Part shown: positions 17,212 to 27,030 of the stretch, one piece after another
Position numbering within the stretch: position 1 is the first letter of the stretch
Layout: each line of letters opens with the position of its first letter
Program-made: the position numbers and the translations under genes
The notes under the pieces: model-generated
Told to the model about the DNA's origin: nothing
Database searches by the model: none
Seen by the model: the letters and a program-made list of their open reading frames with translations, nothing else
From: Mesorhizobium sangaii
GTDB lineage: Bacteria > Pseudomonadota > Alphaproteobacteria > Rhizobiales > Rhizobiaceae
Direction: 5' to 3'
Length of the DNA: 64,000 bases
Assembly (NCBI RefSeq): GCF_014207355.1
Contig: NZ_JACHEF010000002.1
Span: 558,001-622,000 of the forward strand

Positions 17212-18651
17212 ATGAGCGAGCAGAAGATCGCCGCGGCTGGCAGTGCGCCCCCGGAAAGCGCAACGTCCCGCCTGCGTCCGCCCTATGCGTCGGTACTCGA
17301 CCTGATCGGCCAGACGCCGGTGGTCGAGCTGACCAAGTTCGACACCGGCAAGTGCCGGCTGTTCATCAAGCTCGAAAGCCAGAACCCCGGCGGCTCGATC
17401 AAGGACCGCATCGCGCTGTCGATGATCGCCGCCGCCGAAAAACAGGGCAAGCTCAGGCCGGGCGGCACCATCGTCGAGGCGACCGCCGGCAATACCGGCC
17501 TCGGTCTTGCCCAGGTCGGCATCCCCAAGGGCTACCGCATCGTGCTGGTCGTGCCCGACAAGATGTCGCGCGAAAAGATCCAGCATCTGCGCGCGCTCGG
17601 CGCTGAAGTGCGCATGACCCGCTCCGATGTCGGCAAGGGCCACCCCGAATACTATCAGGACATGGCCGAGAAGATCGCCGCGGAAGTGCCGGGCGCCTTC
17701 TATGCCAACCAGTTCGCCAACCCGGCCAACCCGCTGGCGCATGAGACGACGACCGGTCCGGAAATTTTCTCGCAGCTCAACGGTGATGTCGATGCGGTGG
17801 TCGTCGGCGTCGGCTCCGGCGGCACGCTGACCGGGCTTGGCCGCTACTTCGCCAAAGTGTCGCCGAAGACCGAGATGGTGCTCGCCGATCCGGTGGGCTC
17901 GGTGCTGGCGCCGCTGATCAAGACCGGCAAGATGGAAGAGGCCGGCAGCTGGACGGTGGAAGGCATCGGCGAGGATTTCGTGCCGCCCAATGCCGACCTG
18001 TCGCTGGTGAAAAAGGCCTACGCCATCCCGGACAAGCAGAGCATGCTGGCAGTGCGCGACCTCTTGTCGAAGGAAGGCATTCTCGCCGGCTCGTCGTCGG
18101 GCACGCTGCTGTCGGCCGCCCTGCGCTATTGCCGCGAGCAGACGGTCGCCAAGCGCGTCGTCACCTTCGTCTGCGACAGCGGCAACAAATATCTGTCGAA
18201 GGTCTTCGACGATTTCTGGCTGGCCGAACAGGGCCTGGCCGAGCACGAGCAGCATGGCGATCTGCGCGACCTGGTGATGCGCACGCACCGCACCGGCGAC
18301 ACCGTTTATGTCGGCCCCGACGAAAGCCTGCTCAATGCCTATGGCCGCATGCGGCGCTCCGATGTCTCGCAACTGCCGGTGCTCGACAATGGCAAGCTCA
18401 TCGGCATCGTCGACGAGAGCGACATCCTCGCCCATGTCGACGGCCCCTATGACGGCCGCTGGGAGCGCTTCAACGGCCCGGTGCGCACGGCGATGACCTC
18501 CAATTTGCACACGCTGCAGGCCAGCCAGACGCTCGACGCTCTGCTGCCGGTGTTCGACCGCAACGAGGTCGCCATCATCTTCGACGGCGACGAGTTCGTC
18601 GGCCTGATTACCCGCATCGACCTGATCAACCATTTGAGGCGCGCACGATGA
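17212..18651 (+). CDS. Cystathionine beta-synthase with CBS-pair regulatory tail
   Basis: The 479-residue product has the PLP fold-type II catalytic domain ([16 protein letters not shown] Lys in [13 protein letters not shown] near residue 64; [29 protein letters not shown]) and, after residue ~345, two CBS motifs ([21 protein letters not shown] and [16 protein letters not shown]). This architecture matches cystathionine beta-synthase, which condenses serine and homocysteine. There is no heme-binding N-terminal extension. It overlaps the next gene by 4 bp, forming a reverse transsulfuration operon with cystathionine gamma-lyase. Confidence 0.92.
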   Translation: MSEQKIAAAGSAPPESATSRLRPPYASVLDLIGQTPVVELTKFDTGKCRLFIKLESQNPGGSIKDRIALSMIAAAEKQGKLRPGGTIVEATAGNTGLGLAQVGIPKGYRIVLVVPDKMSREKIQHLRALGAEVRMTRSDVGKGHPEYYQDMAEKIAAEVPGAFYANQFANPANPLAHETTTGPEIFSQLNGDVDAVVVGVGSGGTLTGLGRYFAKVSPKTEMVLADPVGSVLAPLIKTGKMEEAGSWTVEGIGEDFVPPNADLSLVKKAYAIPDKQSMLAVRDLLSKEGILAGSSSGTLLSAALRYCREQTVAKRVVTFVCDSGNKYLSKVFDDFWLAEQGLAEHEQHGDLRDLVMRTHRTGDTVYVGPDESLLNAYGRMRRSDVSQLPVLDNGKLIGIVDESDILAHVDGPYDGRWERFNGPVRTAMTSNLHTLQASQTLDALLPVFDRNEVAIIFDGDEFVGLITRIDLINHLRRAR

Positions 18652-19829
18652 CCAGCCACACCCCGCCACTGGGCAAGAATCGCCTGGCCTTCTCGACGCG
18701 CACCATCCATGGCGGCCAGAGCCACGACCCGCTGACCGGAGCGGTGATGGTGCCGATCTACGCCACCTCGACCTATGGCCAGCAGTCGCCCGGCGTGCAC
18801 AAGGGTTTCGAATATGCCCGCAGCCAGAACCCGACGCGCTTCGCCTTCGAGCGCGCGGTGGCCGACCTTGAAAGCGGCACGGCAGCTTTCGCCTTTGCCT
18901 CCGGGCTGGCGTCGATCGCCACCGTGCTCGAGCTGCTCGATGCCGGTGCCCATATCGTCGCAACTGACGACATCTATGGCGGCTCCTTCCGGCTGATGGA
19001 GCGGGTGCGCAAGCGCTCGGCCGATCTCAAGGTCAGCTTCGTCGACTTCACCGACCTTGCCGCCGTCGAGGCGGCGATCCGCCCTGAGACGAAACTGCTC
19101 TGGGTCGAGACGCCGACCAACCCGCTGCTGCGCATCGTCGACCTCGAAGGCGTCGCCGCCCTCGCCAAGCGCAAGGGGGTCCTCACCGTCGCCGACAACA
19201 CGTTCTGCAGCCCCTACATCCAGCGGCCGCTGGAACTCGGCATCGACATCGTCGTCCACTCGACGACCAAATATCTCAACGGCCATTCCGACATGGTCGG
19301 CGGCGTCGCGGTGGTTGGCGACAACAAGGATCTCGCCACCCAGCTGAAATTCCTGCAGAACGCCATCGGCGCCATCTCGGGCCCGTTCGACAGCTTTCTG
19401 GCGCTGCGCGGCCTAAAGACGCTGGCGCTCAGGATGGAGCGCCATTCCGCCAACGGCCTCAAGATCGCGCAATGGCTGGAGGCCCGCAAGGACGTGCGCC
19501 GCGTCATCTATCCCGGCCTCGCCAGCCATCCGCAGCACGCTGTCGCGGTCCAGCAGATGCACGCCTTCGGCGGCATGATATCAGCAGTGCTCGACCGTGA
19601 CCTCGCCGGCACCAAGCGCTTCCTCGAACGCACGCAACTGTTCACGCTGGCCGAAAGCCTCGGCGGGGTCGAGAGCCTGATAGAACATCCTGCGCTGATG
19701 ACGCACGGCTCGATCCCGGCCGAGAAACGGTCGGAGATCGGCATATCGGATTCGCTGGTGCGGCTGTCGGCGGGCATCGAGGATGGCGATGATCTGATTG
19801 CGGATCTGGACCAGGCGCTGGGGGCGTGA
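18648..19829 (+). CDS. Cystathionine gamma-lyase/synthase family PLP enzyme
   Basis: The 393-residue enzyme belongs to the Cys/Met metabolism PLP family: STRTIHGGQSHDPLTGAVM at the start, YARSQNPTRFAFERAVADLE for substrate contacts, and the PLP Lys in HSTTKYLNGHSDMVGG near residue 209. Placement directly after cystathionine beta-synthase (ATGA overlap) favours cystathionine gamma-lyase, producing cysteine, ammonia and 2-oxobutyrate. A gamma-synthase (MetB-like) activity cannot be excluded from sequence alone. Confidence 0.9.
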   Translation: MTSHTPPLGKNRLAFSTRTIHGGQSHDPLTGAVMVPIYATSTYGQQSPGVHKGFEYARSQNPTRFAFERAVADLESGTAAFAFASGLASIATVLELLDAGAHIVATDDIYGGSFRLMERVRKRSADLKVSFVDFTDLAAVEAAIRPETKLLWVETPTNPLLRIVDLEGVAALAKRKGVLTVADNTFCSPYIQRPLELGIDIVVHSTTKYLNGHSDMVGGVAVVGDNKDLATQLKFLQNAIGAISGPFDSFLALRGLKTLALRMERHSANGLKIAQWLEARKDVRRVIYPGLASHPQHAVAVQQMHAFGGMISAVLDRDLAGTKRFLERTQLFTLAESLGGVESLIEHPALMTHGSIPAEKRSEIGISDSLVRLSAGIEDGDDLIADLDQALGA

Positions 19830-19865
19830 GCGCACGCCGCTCGCACGCGTGAATACTTGCCAATG

Positions 19866-20026
19866 GCGGCGCTACCCCTCATTGCCCTGCCGGGCATTTC
19901 TCCCCGTATAGTGACGGGGAGAAAGAGGCTGGCCGCAACGTTGGCGATTGGCGAAAGCGTAGATGAATGCGTCCCTCGCCCCGTTTACGGGGAGAGGATG
20001 CCGGCAGGCAGGTGAGGGGCGGCGCC
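19866..20026. repeat. Intergenic element family A, full copy
   Basis: About 160 bp with outward ends CCCCTCATTGCCCTGCCGGG and TGAGGGGCGGCGCC, and two internal CTCCCCGT/ACGGGGAG hairpins. It fills the gap between the cystathionine lyase and the GlxA-type regulator. Confidence 0.8.
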
Positions 20027-20095
20027 AACCTCTCGCAATATGGGTCCACCATCCCCGTTGACCCCGGACCCCATCTGCCCGAATTGTAGCGCCCC

Positions 20096-21067
20096 ATGGC
20101 AGCGCACGCCCCACCAAAACCCGCCGAGACACCCCTCACCTTCGCCGTGCTGGTGTTCCCCGGCTTTCCGATGATGGCGTTCAGCTCCGTCATCGAGCCG
20201 TTGCGCGCCGCCAATGTGCTGGCCAGGCGGCAGTGCTATCGCTGGATCATCGTCGGGGCGACCCCGGGCCCGGTCGAGGCCTCGAACGGCGTCGTCATCC
20301 AGCCGGGCTTTTATGCCGGGGACGCGCCGAAGGTCGACCGCATCGTCGTCTGCTCGGGCGGCGACGCCGACCACCTCGTCGCCGAGGATGCCGCGACCTG
20401 GATCCGCAAAAGCCTGCGCAATGGCGCCCATATCGGCGCGGTGGCGGATGCGGCGTTCTTTCTGGCGCGCGCGGGCCTGCTCGACGGCCATGCCTGCACC
20501 TTGCACTGGACCAGCCAGGCCGCCTTCACCGAGGCGTTCCCCAACATCGAGCTCAGGCGCGACCTCTATGTCATCGACCGCAAGCGCTTCACCTCGGCCG
20601 GCGGCGTCGGCAGCCTCGACATGATGCTGGAGATCATCACCCGCGACTATGGCGCCGAGCTTGCCGCCGGCGTCGCCGAATGGTTCGTGCACAGCCAGCT
20701 GCGCTCCAGCATCGACCGCAAGATGATGCCGCTACGCCTGCGCACCGGCGTCCAGAACGAGCTGGTGCTGTCGGCCATCGCCATCATGGAGGACGCGGTC
20801 GAGGAGCGGCTCGGCATGGCCGAACTCACCGCCAGGCTCGGCGTCTCGTCCGACAAGCTCGAACGCTCCTTCCGCGCCGAACTCGCCATCTCGCCCAACG
20901 GCTACTACCGGCGGCTCAGGCTGAAGCGTGCCGCCGACCTTTTGGCGCATTCGACGCTTGCCGTGCGCGACGTGGCACTGGCCTGCGGCTTCGCCTCGAT
21001 GTCGAGCTTTGCCCGGGCTTTTCGCGAGGAGCATGGCCATCCGCCGAAGCTGGCGCGGCGGCATTAG
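20096..21067 (+). CDS. GlxA-family AraC-type transcriptional regulator
   Basis: The 323-residue protein joins a DJ-1/PfpI-like N-terminal domain (FAVLVFPGFPMMAFSSVIEPL; GAVADAAFFLARAGLLDG, with Asp-Ala where enzymes have the catalytic Cys) to a C-terminal AraC double helix-turn-helix (GMAELTARLGVSSDKLERSF; VRDVALACGFASMSSFARAF). Regulators of this class (CdhR, GbdR, ArgR types) control catabolism of carnitine, glycine betaine or amino acids. It precedes a same-strand set of hydrolases and a solute-binding protein and is the natural candidate for their regulator. Confidence 0.9.
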   Translation: MAAHAPPKPAETPLTFAVLVFPGFPMMAFSSVIEPLRAANVLARRQCYRWIIVGATPGPVEASNGVVIQPGFYAGDAPKVDRIVVCSGGDADHLVAEDAATWIRKSLRNGAHIGAVADAAFFLARAGLLDGHACTLHWTSQAAFTEAFPNIELRRDLYVIDRKRFTSAGGVGSLDMMLEIITRDYGAELAAGVAEWFVHSQLRSSIDRKMMPLRLRTGVQNELVLSAIAIMEDAVEERLGMAELTARLGVSSDKLERSFRAELAISPNGYYRRLRLKRAADLLAHSTLAVRDVALACGFASMSSFARAFREEHGHPPKLARRH

Positions 21068-21080
21068 CTTTCGGATGCTG

Positions 21081-21250
21081 GCGGGACAGCGCCCCCCTCT
21101 GTCCTGCCGGACATCTCCCCCTCAAGGGGGGAGATCGGATGTCCCTTTGCTTTCGCCAATTTTCAATTGCGAAGAAAAAAAGCACCGAAGATAAAACCGC
21201 CAATCTCCCCCCTTGAGGGGGAGATGCCCGGCAGGGCAGAGGGGGGCGCG
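21081..21250. repeat. Intergenic element family B, full copy
   Basis: Inverted arms GCGGGACAGCGCCCCCC... and ...GGGCAGAGGGGGGCGC, each with an internal CTCCCCCTCAAGGGG-type palindrome, flank a central AT-rich 50 bp. Two other two-armed copies are at 24648-24832 and 35936-36102. Confidence 0.8.
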
Positions 21251-21372
21251 AAGGGTCGCGGCGCAACCGATTACCAGCGGCATCCCGCATAACCCCTGCG
21301 GTTTTCCGCACAATCCATCCGGCTCTCATGCGCCATGGTCAACCCTCGCAACCCAGCCAAGGCCACACACCC

Positions 21373-22677
21373 ATGAGCATCGTCGTTTTCGACCCCGACA
21401 GCACCGAGGATGTCGACTTCAAGGATCGCATGCGCCACCCGGCGGCGGCCGATCCGGCCGGCGGCATGTGGCTGTCCGACACCGAGCCGTCCTTCATCGA
21501 TGCCGACGCCCTGCGCAAGGGCCGGCTGGCCAAACTGCGCGGCTGGATGCGTGAGGCTGGCTATGGCGGCGTCGTGCTGTTCGACCCCTACAACCAGCGC
21601 TACGCCACCGGCTCGCGCAACATGTTCGGTTATTTCCTGCGCAACTCGACCCGCTATTTCTTCATCCCCACCGTCGGGCCGATCGTGTTGTTCGAGTATC
21701 CGCAGAGCTACCATGTCTCGATGGTGCTCGACACGATCGACGAGGCGCGTCCTTCCAAGCTGGTCTGGTCGTCGGTGTCAGGCCGCGACGACGAGGCATC
21801 AGGCCCCTTCGCCGACGAGATCGCCGAGCTTTTGAAGCAGCATGGCGGCGGCTCGATGAAGCTCGGCCTCGACCGCTGCAGCCATCTGCAGGCACTCGCC
21901 CTGGAAAAGCGCGGCTGCGAAGTCCGGGATTGCCAGGGCGAGATCCTCGCCGTGCGCGCGGTCAAGACGCCCGAGGAAGTCAAATGCCTGCAAGTGTCGA
22001 TGGCCGGCGCCGAGGCCGCCGTCTATGCGGTGCGCGAGGCGATCAAGCCCGGCGTGTCGGAAAACGACCTGTTCGCCATCATGTATGGCGAGGTCATCCG
22101 CCAGGGCGGCGAATTCATCGAGACCCGGCTGCTCACCTCCGGCCAGCGCACCAATCCGTGGTTCAACGAGGCCAGCGGCCGCAAGATCCGGCCCGGCGAA
22201 TTGTTGGCGCTCGATACCGACACCATCGGCTGCTACGGCTACTATTCCGACTTCTCCCGCACCTTCCGCTGCGGGCCGGGCAAGCCGACGCCGTATCAGA
22301 AATCGCTCTACCGCATGGCGCACGACCAGGTTCAGCACAACATTTCGATCGTCAAACCCGGCATGGCCTTCCGCGAGATTGCTGAAAAGGCCTGGAAGAT
22401 CCCCGACCGTTTCGTCGATCAGCGCTACACCTCGGTCATGCACGGCGTCGGCATGCATGGCGAAACGCCGTTCATCGCCCACGCCATGGACTACGAGACC
22501 TATGGCCGCGACGGCCATATCGTGCCAGGCATGGTGGTGAGCGTGGAAAGCTATATCGGCGAGAAGGGCGGCCGCGAGGGCGTCAAGCTGGAAGACGAGA
22601 TCCTGATCACCGACACCGGCACCGAACTCCTGTCGCGCTTTCCGTACGAGGACGAGTTTTTGGAGAAGCAGGTTTGA
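21373..22677 (+). CDS. M24-family metallohydrolase, DddP-like
   Basis: The 434-residue product has the creatinase/M24 fold. The segment GGEFIETRLLTSGQRTNPWF and the metal ligands in LDTDTIG, SDFSRT, MHGVGMHGE, VSVESYI and KLEDE match the arrangement I recall for DMSP lyase DddP from Roseobacters, which binds iron through Asp, Asp, Asp, His, Glu and Glu. DddP releases dimethylsulfide and acrylate from DMSP. An M24 peptidase or another C-N/C-S hydrolase role is possible. I chose ATG 21373 over an upstream start at 21328. It lies between a GlxA-type regulator and an isochorismatase-like gene. Confidence 0.75.
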   Translation: MSIVVFDPDSTEDVDFKDRMRHPAAADPAGGMWLSDTEPSFIDADALRKGRLAKLRGWMREAGYGGVVLFDPYNQRYATGSRNMFGYFLRNSTRYFFIPTVGPIVLFEYPQSYHVSMVLDTIDEARPSKLVWSSVSGRDDEASGPFADEIAELLKQHGGGSMKLGLDRCSHLQALALEKRGCEVRDCQGEILAVRAVKTPEEVKCLQVSMAGAEAAVYAVREAIKPGVSENDLFAIMYGEVIRQGGEFIETRLLTSGQRTNPWFNEASGRKIRPGELLALDTDTIGCYGYYSDFSRTFRCGPGKPTPYQKSLYRMAHDQVQHNISIVKPGMAFREIAEKAWKIPDRFVDQRYTSVMHGVGMHGETPFIAHAMDYETYGRDGHIVPGMVVSVESYIGEKGGREGVKLEDEILITDTGTELLSRFPYEDEFLEKQV

Positions 22678-22740
22678 TGGTGGTTGGCAGGCGCGGACGT
22701 GATGGTGGGCCCTTGGCGATTAGCAGGAACGCCCATCGCG

Positions 22741-22920
22741 TCGTCATCCTAGGGCGGAGCAAGGAGCGCAGCGACGCGGCGCAGACCCTAGGATCCATGC
22801 CGCGACGTCCGAGCGCTGCCACGGTGCTGATCTGTATCGCTGCACTAGTCGATCAACGACACGGCATGGATCCTCGGGTCTGCGCGTCCGCTTCGCTCCC
22901 GCTCCGCCCGTGGATGACGA
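22741..22920. repeat. Palindromic intergenic element with TCGTCATCC ends
   Basis: A 180-bp element with inverted ends TCGTCATCC / GGATGACGA and a second nested pair GATCCATGCCG / CGGCATGGATC. It occupies the 320-bp gap after the DddP-like gene; no gene is seen there. Confidence 0.7.
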
Positions 22921-22996
22921 AGTCGGGGACGGTTCGGCCAACCCCCTACGGTATTAGCCCGCTAAGGACGAGTGTGACGCCTCTTGGAGGCGCAGC

Positions 22997-23677
22997 GTGA
23001 AAACCCCCATAGCCCTCAAGCGCGGCGCGGTGGCCGCGGTGTTCATCGACCTGCAGGAAGAGCACCGGCAGGACCCCCGCTATCTGGTCGAGGGCTTTGG
23101 CGAGATCCTCGCCAACGTCCGGCGCCTGCAGGCGGCGGCGCGGCACAACCATGTGCCGCTCTACCACTGGGCCTACATCGTCGATCTCGACAGAGAGGCA
23201 CGGCCGTTTCATCCGCTCGATGCCGATGGCAAGTCGGCCTTTTCCGACAAGAGCGACCCGCTGACCGAAATCTGCCATGAGGTGGCGCCCGCCAAGGGCG
23301 AGGCCTTGCTGGTCAAGGCCGAGGCGAGCGCCTTCCGGTCCGGTCCGGCGGCTCGCGACCTCAAGTCGGTCGGCATCGAATGGCTGGTCGTTGCCGGCGT
23401 CTGGACCGAGGCCTGCATAGACGCCACCGTGAAGGACGCCATCGCCAAGGGCTTTCGCGTGCTGCTGGTCAAGGATGCCTGCGGCAGCGGCAGTGCCGCC
23501 ATGCACCAGACCGGCATCCTCAATCTCGCCAACCGGCTCTATGGCGGCGCCGTCACCGACACCGAAGGCGCCTGCCGCCTGCTGGCGGGTGAAAGCGTCA
23601 CCGCCTGGCAGGTCGAAGGCTCGGTGCCGCTGCGCTTCACTTTTGAAAACGCGGCGGAGCTCTACGCCGAGCTATGA
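22997..23677 (+). CDS. Isochorismatase-family cysteine hydrolase
   Basis: A 226-residue protein starting at GTG. It has the cysteine hydrolase triad of the isochorismatase superfamily: Asp in AAVFIDLQEEHR near residue 17, Lys in LLVKAEASAFRSG near residue 109 and the nucleophile Cys in GVWTEACIDATVKDA near residue 142. Family members hydrolyse N-carbamoyl amides, nicotinamide or isochorismate; the substrate here is unknown. The stop overlaps the alpha/beta hydrolase start by 4 bp, so the two are co-translated. Confidence 0.88.
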   Translation: MKTPIALKRGAVAAVFIDLQEEHRQDPRYLVEGFGEILANVRRLQAAARHNHVPLYHWAYIVDLDREARPFHPLDADGKSAFSDKSDPLTEICHEVAPAKGEALLVKAEASAFRSGPAARDLKSVGIEWLVVAGVWTEACIDATVKDAIAKGFRVLLVKDACGSGSAAMHQTGILNLANRLYGGAVTDTEGACRLLAGESVTAWQVEGSVPLRFTFENAAELYAEL

Positions 23678-24633
23678 CGGCCGGACCAAGCATCAGCCGC
23701 GGCAAATACGAAACCCGGCTCGACCCGGCTTTGTGGGCCTATATCGACGCGGTCAACGCCTGCTATCCGCCAGAGATCATCGGCCTGCCGATCGACAAGC
23801 AACGCGCCGTCTACGACAGGATGTGCCGGGCCTTCCATCCGGGCCGCCCGCCAGGGGTCAAGGCCAGCGACGGCCTGATTGCCGCCGCCGGCCGCGACAT
23901 CCCGGTCCGCCGCTACCAACTTGCCGGCAGGGCGGCAGCGGCCATGGTGGTCTATTTTCATGGCGGCGGCTTCATCCTCGGCGGGCTCGACAGCCATGAC
24001 GACATCTGCGCCGAAATCTGCGCTGGCACCGGTTTTGATGTGCTGTCGGTCGACTACCGGCTGGCGCCGGAGCATGTCCACCCCGCCGCCTTCGACGATG
24101 CGGTCACCGCCTTCGAATGGGCAGCGGCGGCCACCGGCCTGCCGCTCGTGCTGTGCGGCGAAAGTGCCGGCGGCAACCTCGCAGCAGGGGTGGCGCGGGC
24201 GACAGGCCGTGGCGCCGCGATCGGCCAGGTGCTGATCTATCCCGGCCTCGACGGCGACGAGCGCACCGGCTCCTATGTCGAGCACGCCGACGCGCCGCTG
24301 CTGTCGCTGCACGACATCGCCTTCTACCGCGACGTCCGCTCGACCAAGGCGCAATCGCCAGACGATCCGACCTTCTCGCCCTTGCGCGGCCGCGATTTCT
24401 CCGACCTGCCGCCAACGGTGATCGTCACCGCCGAATGCGACCCGCTGTCGTCGGATGGCGAGACCTATCGCGACCGCATCCTGGCCGCCGGCGGGAAGGC
24501 GTTCTGGCTGGAGGAGCCGAGACTGGTGCACAGCTTCCTGCGCGCCCGCACGACCGTGCCGGTGGCGGCGGAATCATTTGCGCGGATCATCGCTGCTGTC
24601 GCTGCGCTGGGCCGGGGTGAGTGGCCGTATTAA
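23674..24633 (+). CDS. Alpha/beta hydrolase of the hormone-sensitive lipase type
   Basis: The 319-residue enzyme carries the HSL-family oxyanion motif YFHGGGFILGGLDSHDD near residue 93 and the nucleophile elbow CGESAGGNLAAG near residue 160, with the catalytic Asp in TAECDPLSSDGE and His in LVHSFLRAR. It is likely a carboxylesterase for short acyl substrates. The coupling to the isochorismatase-like gene suggests sequential steps, for example ester and amide cleavage of one substrate. Confidence 0.9.
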   Translation: MTAGPSISRGKYETRLDPALWAYIDAVNACYPPEIIGLPIDKQRAVYDRMCRAFHPGRPPGVKASDGLIAAAGRDIPVRRYQLAGRAAAAMVVYFHGGGFILGGLDSHDDICAEICAGTGFDVLSVDYRLAPEHVHPAAFDDAVTAFEWAAAATGLPLVLCGESAGGNLAAGVARATGRGAAIGQVLIYPGLDGDERTGSYVEHADAPLLSLHDIAFYRDVRSTKAQSPDDPTFSPLRGRDFSDLPPTVIVTAECDPLSSDGETYRDRILAAGGKAFWLEEPRLVHSFLRARTTVPVAAESFARIIAAVAALGRGEWPY

Positions 24634-24647
24634 GGTTCGACGGCGGA

Positions 24648-24832
24648 GCGCCAATCTCCCCCCTTGAGGGGGAGATGCCCGGCAGGGCAGAGGGGGGCGT
24701 GAAGGATCGCCAGCCTTCGTCTCTGATCATCCGAAATCTGTTTGCGAGCGCAGCTTGGAATTGGCTGAGAGGTCGGCGGGACAGCGCCCCCCCTCTGTCC
24801 TGCCGGACATCTCCCCCTCAAGGGGGGAGATT
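24648..24832. repeat. Intergenic element family B, full copy with arms swapped
   Basis: The same two arms as at 21081-21250 but in opposite order, separated by about 70 bp. It fills most of the 400-bp gap before the solute-binding protein gene. Confidence 0.8.
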
Positions 24833-25035
24833 GCTGTACTTCGGCTTTCGCCAATCATGGCGCAAGCCGACCACCCCGTCGCCCCCTGCGGAGCACCGCA
24901 CGATCAGTGCGGAAAACCGAACACTCCCCAACGTCACCCCGCCCTATCATTCCTGTCCAGCCAATGGCGCCCCGGCGGTCGCGTCCGCCCCCGCGTCTGT
25001 CGACCGGCCGGGGCGCCCAACAAGAGGGAACGACG

Positions 25036-26676
25036 ATGAAATTCATGCTGACCGACAGGAAACTGCACCCCCGGGCCAAGCCCGTCGCCGACGATTTCAG
25101 GACAGGCGGCATCAGCCGCCGCGAATACCTCGCGCTGATGGCCGGCCTCGGCGTCAGCGCCGCCGGCGCGCTGGCGCTCGGCGGCCTCGTCCCTACCGCG
25201 GCCCGCGCCGCCGAACCCAAGCGCGGCGGCACCTTGCGTGTCGCCATGAACGTCAAGGGTTTCAAGGATCCGCGCACCTTCGACGGCGTCGAAATGTCCA
25301 ACGTCGCCCGCCACTGCAACGAATATCTGGTGCGCTGGAACACCGACTTCTCCTTCGAGCCCTGGCTGCTCGAAAGCTGGGAGGCGAGCGACGACGCCAG
25401 GACGCTGACCCTGCATGTGCGCAAGGGCATCACCTGGTCGAACGGCGATGCCTTCAACGCCGACGACGTCATCCACAACCTGACCCGCTGGTGCGATGCC
25501 TCGGTGCCGGGCAATTCGGTCGCCGCGCGCATGGGCGCGCTGGTCAATGCCGACACCAATAAGCTTGTCGATGGCGGCATCCAGAGGGTCGACGACTTCA
25601 CCATCAAACTCAATCTGCCGAAACCCGACATCTCGCTGATCGCCGGCATGGCCGACTACCCGGCGTTGATCATGCACCGTTCCTATGAGGGCGACGGCGA
25701 CCCCATGAAGGCGCTTTCCATCACCACCGGCCCGTGCGAGCTGGTCAGCTGGGATGCCGAGACCGGCGCCGAGGTGAAGCGCAGGGACAAGCCCTGGTGG
25801 AAGGGCGAATTCTGGCTCGACGGCATCAAATGGATCGATTACGGCTCCGACCCCAACGCCATGCTGTCGGCCTTCGAATCCGGCGAGATCGACACCGACC
25901 ACGAGACCGCCTCCGATGCCGTCTCGCAGACCGACAAGATGGGGCTGAAGAATTCCGAGATCGCCACCGGCTCCACCATCGTCGCCCGCTTCAACGTCGG
26001 CAACGCGCCCTATGACGACGCCAAAGTGCGCCGCGCCGCCCAGCTCGCGGTCGACAATTCCGCCGTACTGACGCTCGGTCTCGGCGGCCGCGGCAAGCCC
26101 GCCGACAATCACCATGTCGGCCCCATGCATCCCGAATATGCCGATATCGGCCCGGCCAAGCGTGACGTTGAGGGGTCGAAGAAACTGCTCGCCGAGGCCG
26201 GCAAGGCCGACCATGAATTCGACCTCATCTCCGTCGACGTCGAATGGCAAAAGAGCACCGGCGATGCGATTGCCGCGCAGATGCGCGAGGCTGGCCTGAA
26301 GATCAAGCGCACCGTGTTGCCCGCCGCCACCTTCTGGAACGACTGGAGCAAATACCCCTTCTCCTGCACCGAATGGCTCGGCCGCCCCCTCGGCGTCCAG
26401 GTGCTGGCGCTGGCCTATAAATCCGGCGCCGCCTGGAACGAAAGCGCCTATGCCAATCCAGAGTTCGACACCCTGCTCGACAAGGCGCTGGCGACGCCCG
26501 ACGCCAAGGCGCGCAAGGAGATCATGGGAAAAATCGAGCAGAATCTGCGCGAGTCCGGCATCATCATCCAACCCTACTGGCGCTCGGTCTACCGCACCTA
26601 CCGCAAAGGCATCGAAGGCTGCGAACAGCACCAGGCGCTCGAGCAGCATTTTGAGAAGGTGTGGATTGAAAGCTGA
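25036..26676 (+). CDS. ABC transporter substrate-binding protein, family 5 (peptide/opine type)
   Basis: ATG 25036 is preceded by AGAGGGAACG. The 546-residue protein has a Tat signal ([21 protein letters not shown]) and an SBP_bac_5 fold: [44 protein letters not shown], and [15 protein letters not shown]. Such proteins bind peptides, opines or nickel chelates in the periplasm. No permease or ATPase genes follow: the next genes are a repeat and a minus-strand gene. It is therefore an orphan unless its partners are elsewhere. Confidence 0.9.
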   Translation: MKFMLTDRKLHPRAKPVADDFRTGGISRREYLALMAGLGVSAAGALALGGLVPTAARAAEPKRGGTLRVAMNVKGFKDPRTFDGVEMSNVARHCNEYLVRWNTDFSFEPWLLESWEASDDARTLTLHVRKGITWSNGDAFNADDVIHNLTRWCDASVPGNSVAARMGALVNADTNKLVDGGIQRVDDFTIKLNLPKPDISLIAGMADYPALIMHRSYEGDGDPMKALSITTGPCELVSWDAETGAEVKRRDKPWWKGEFWLDGIKWIDYGSDPNAMLSAFESGEIDTDHETASDAVSQTDKMGLKNSEIATGSTIVARFNVGNAPYDDAKVRRAAQLAVDNSAVLTLGLGGRGKPADNHHVGPMHPEYADIGPAKRDVEGSKKLLAEAGKADHEFDLISVDVEWQKSTGDAIAAQMREAGLKIKRTVLPAATFWNDWSKYPFSCTEWLGRPLGVQVLALAYKSGAAWNESAYANPEFDTLLDKALATPDAKARKEIMGKIEQNLRESGIIIQPYWRSVYRTYRKGIEGCEQHQALEQHFEKVWIES

Positions 26677-26704
26677 GCCTTCCTGGCGAGACAATCACCG
26701 AAGC

Positions 26705-26885
26705 CGGCGCCGCCCCTCATTGCCCTGCCGGGCATTTCTCCCCGTGAACGGGGAGAAAGAGGCTGGCAGCAACGCAGGCGCCTTTTTCAGCAACACAGAC
26801 AATTGGCGAAACCCTCAATGACAGCGTCCTTCTCCCCGTCCCTATACGGGGAGAAGATGGCGGCAGCCAGATGAGGGGCGGCGCC
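26705..26885. repeat. Intergenic element family A, full copy
   Basis: Ends GGCGCCGCCCCTCA and TGAGGGGCGGCGCC are perfect inverted repeats. Two CTCCCCGT...ACGGGGAG hairpins lie inside. It follows the solute-binding protein gene. Confidence 0.85.
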
Positions 26886-26995
26886 ACCGCTCATCTTCCC
26901 TTCTCCCCCTTCGGGCCCGAAGGGCGGGCGAGGCCCGTGACTCGCCCAGGGCGGTGGATTGCCGCAAAGCGGCAAGACGGATGAGGGGTGTTCCA
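26886..26995. repeat. Intergenic element family C, partial
   Basis: Shares the CTTCCCTTCTCCCC start and GGATGAGGGGTGTTCCAG end with the element at 33615-33776. It directly abuts a family A copy, a mosaic arrangement. Confidence 0.6.
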
Positions 26996-27030
26996 GCTTG
27001 GCGATACATCAACAGCGCGGCGCACCGACC

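Noticed and set aside
24934..26694. 586-residue minus-strand open frame across the solute-binding protein gene
   Set aside because: Low-complexity Gly/Ala/Val/Asp/Arg composition typical of the antisense of a GC-rich gene; the sense strand has a clear Tat signal and SBP fold.
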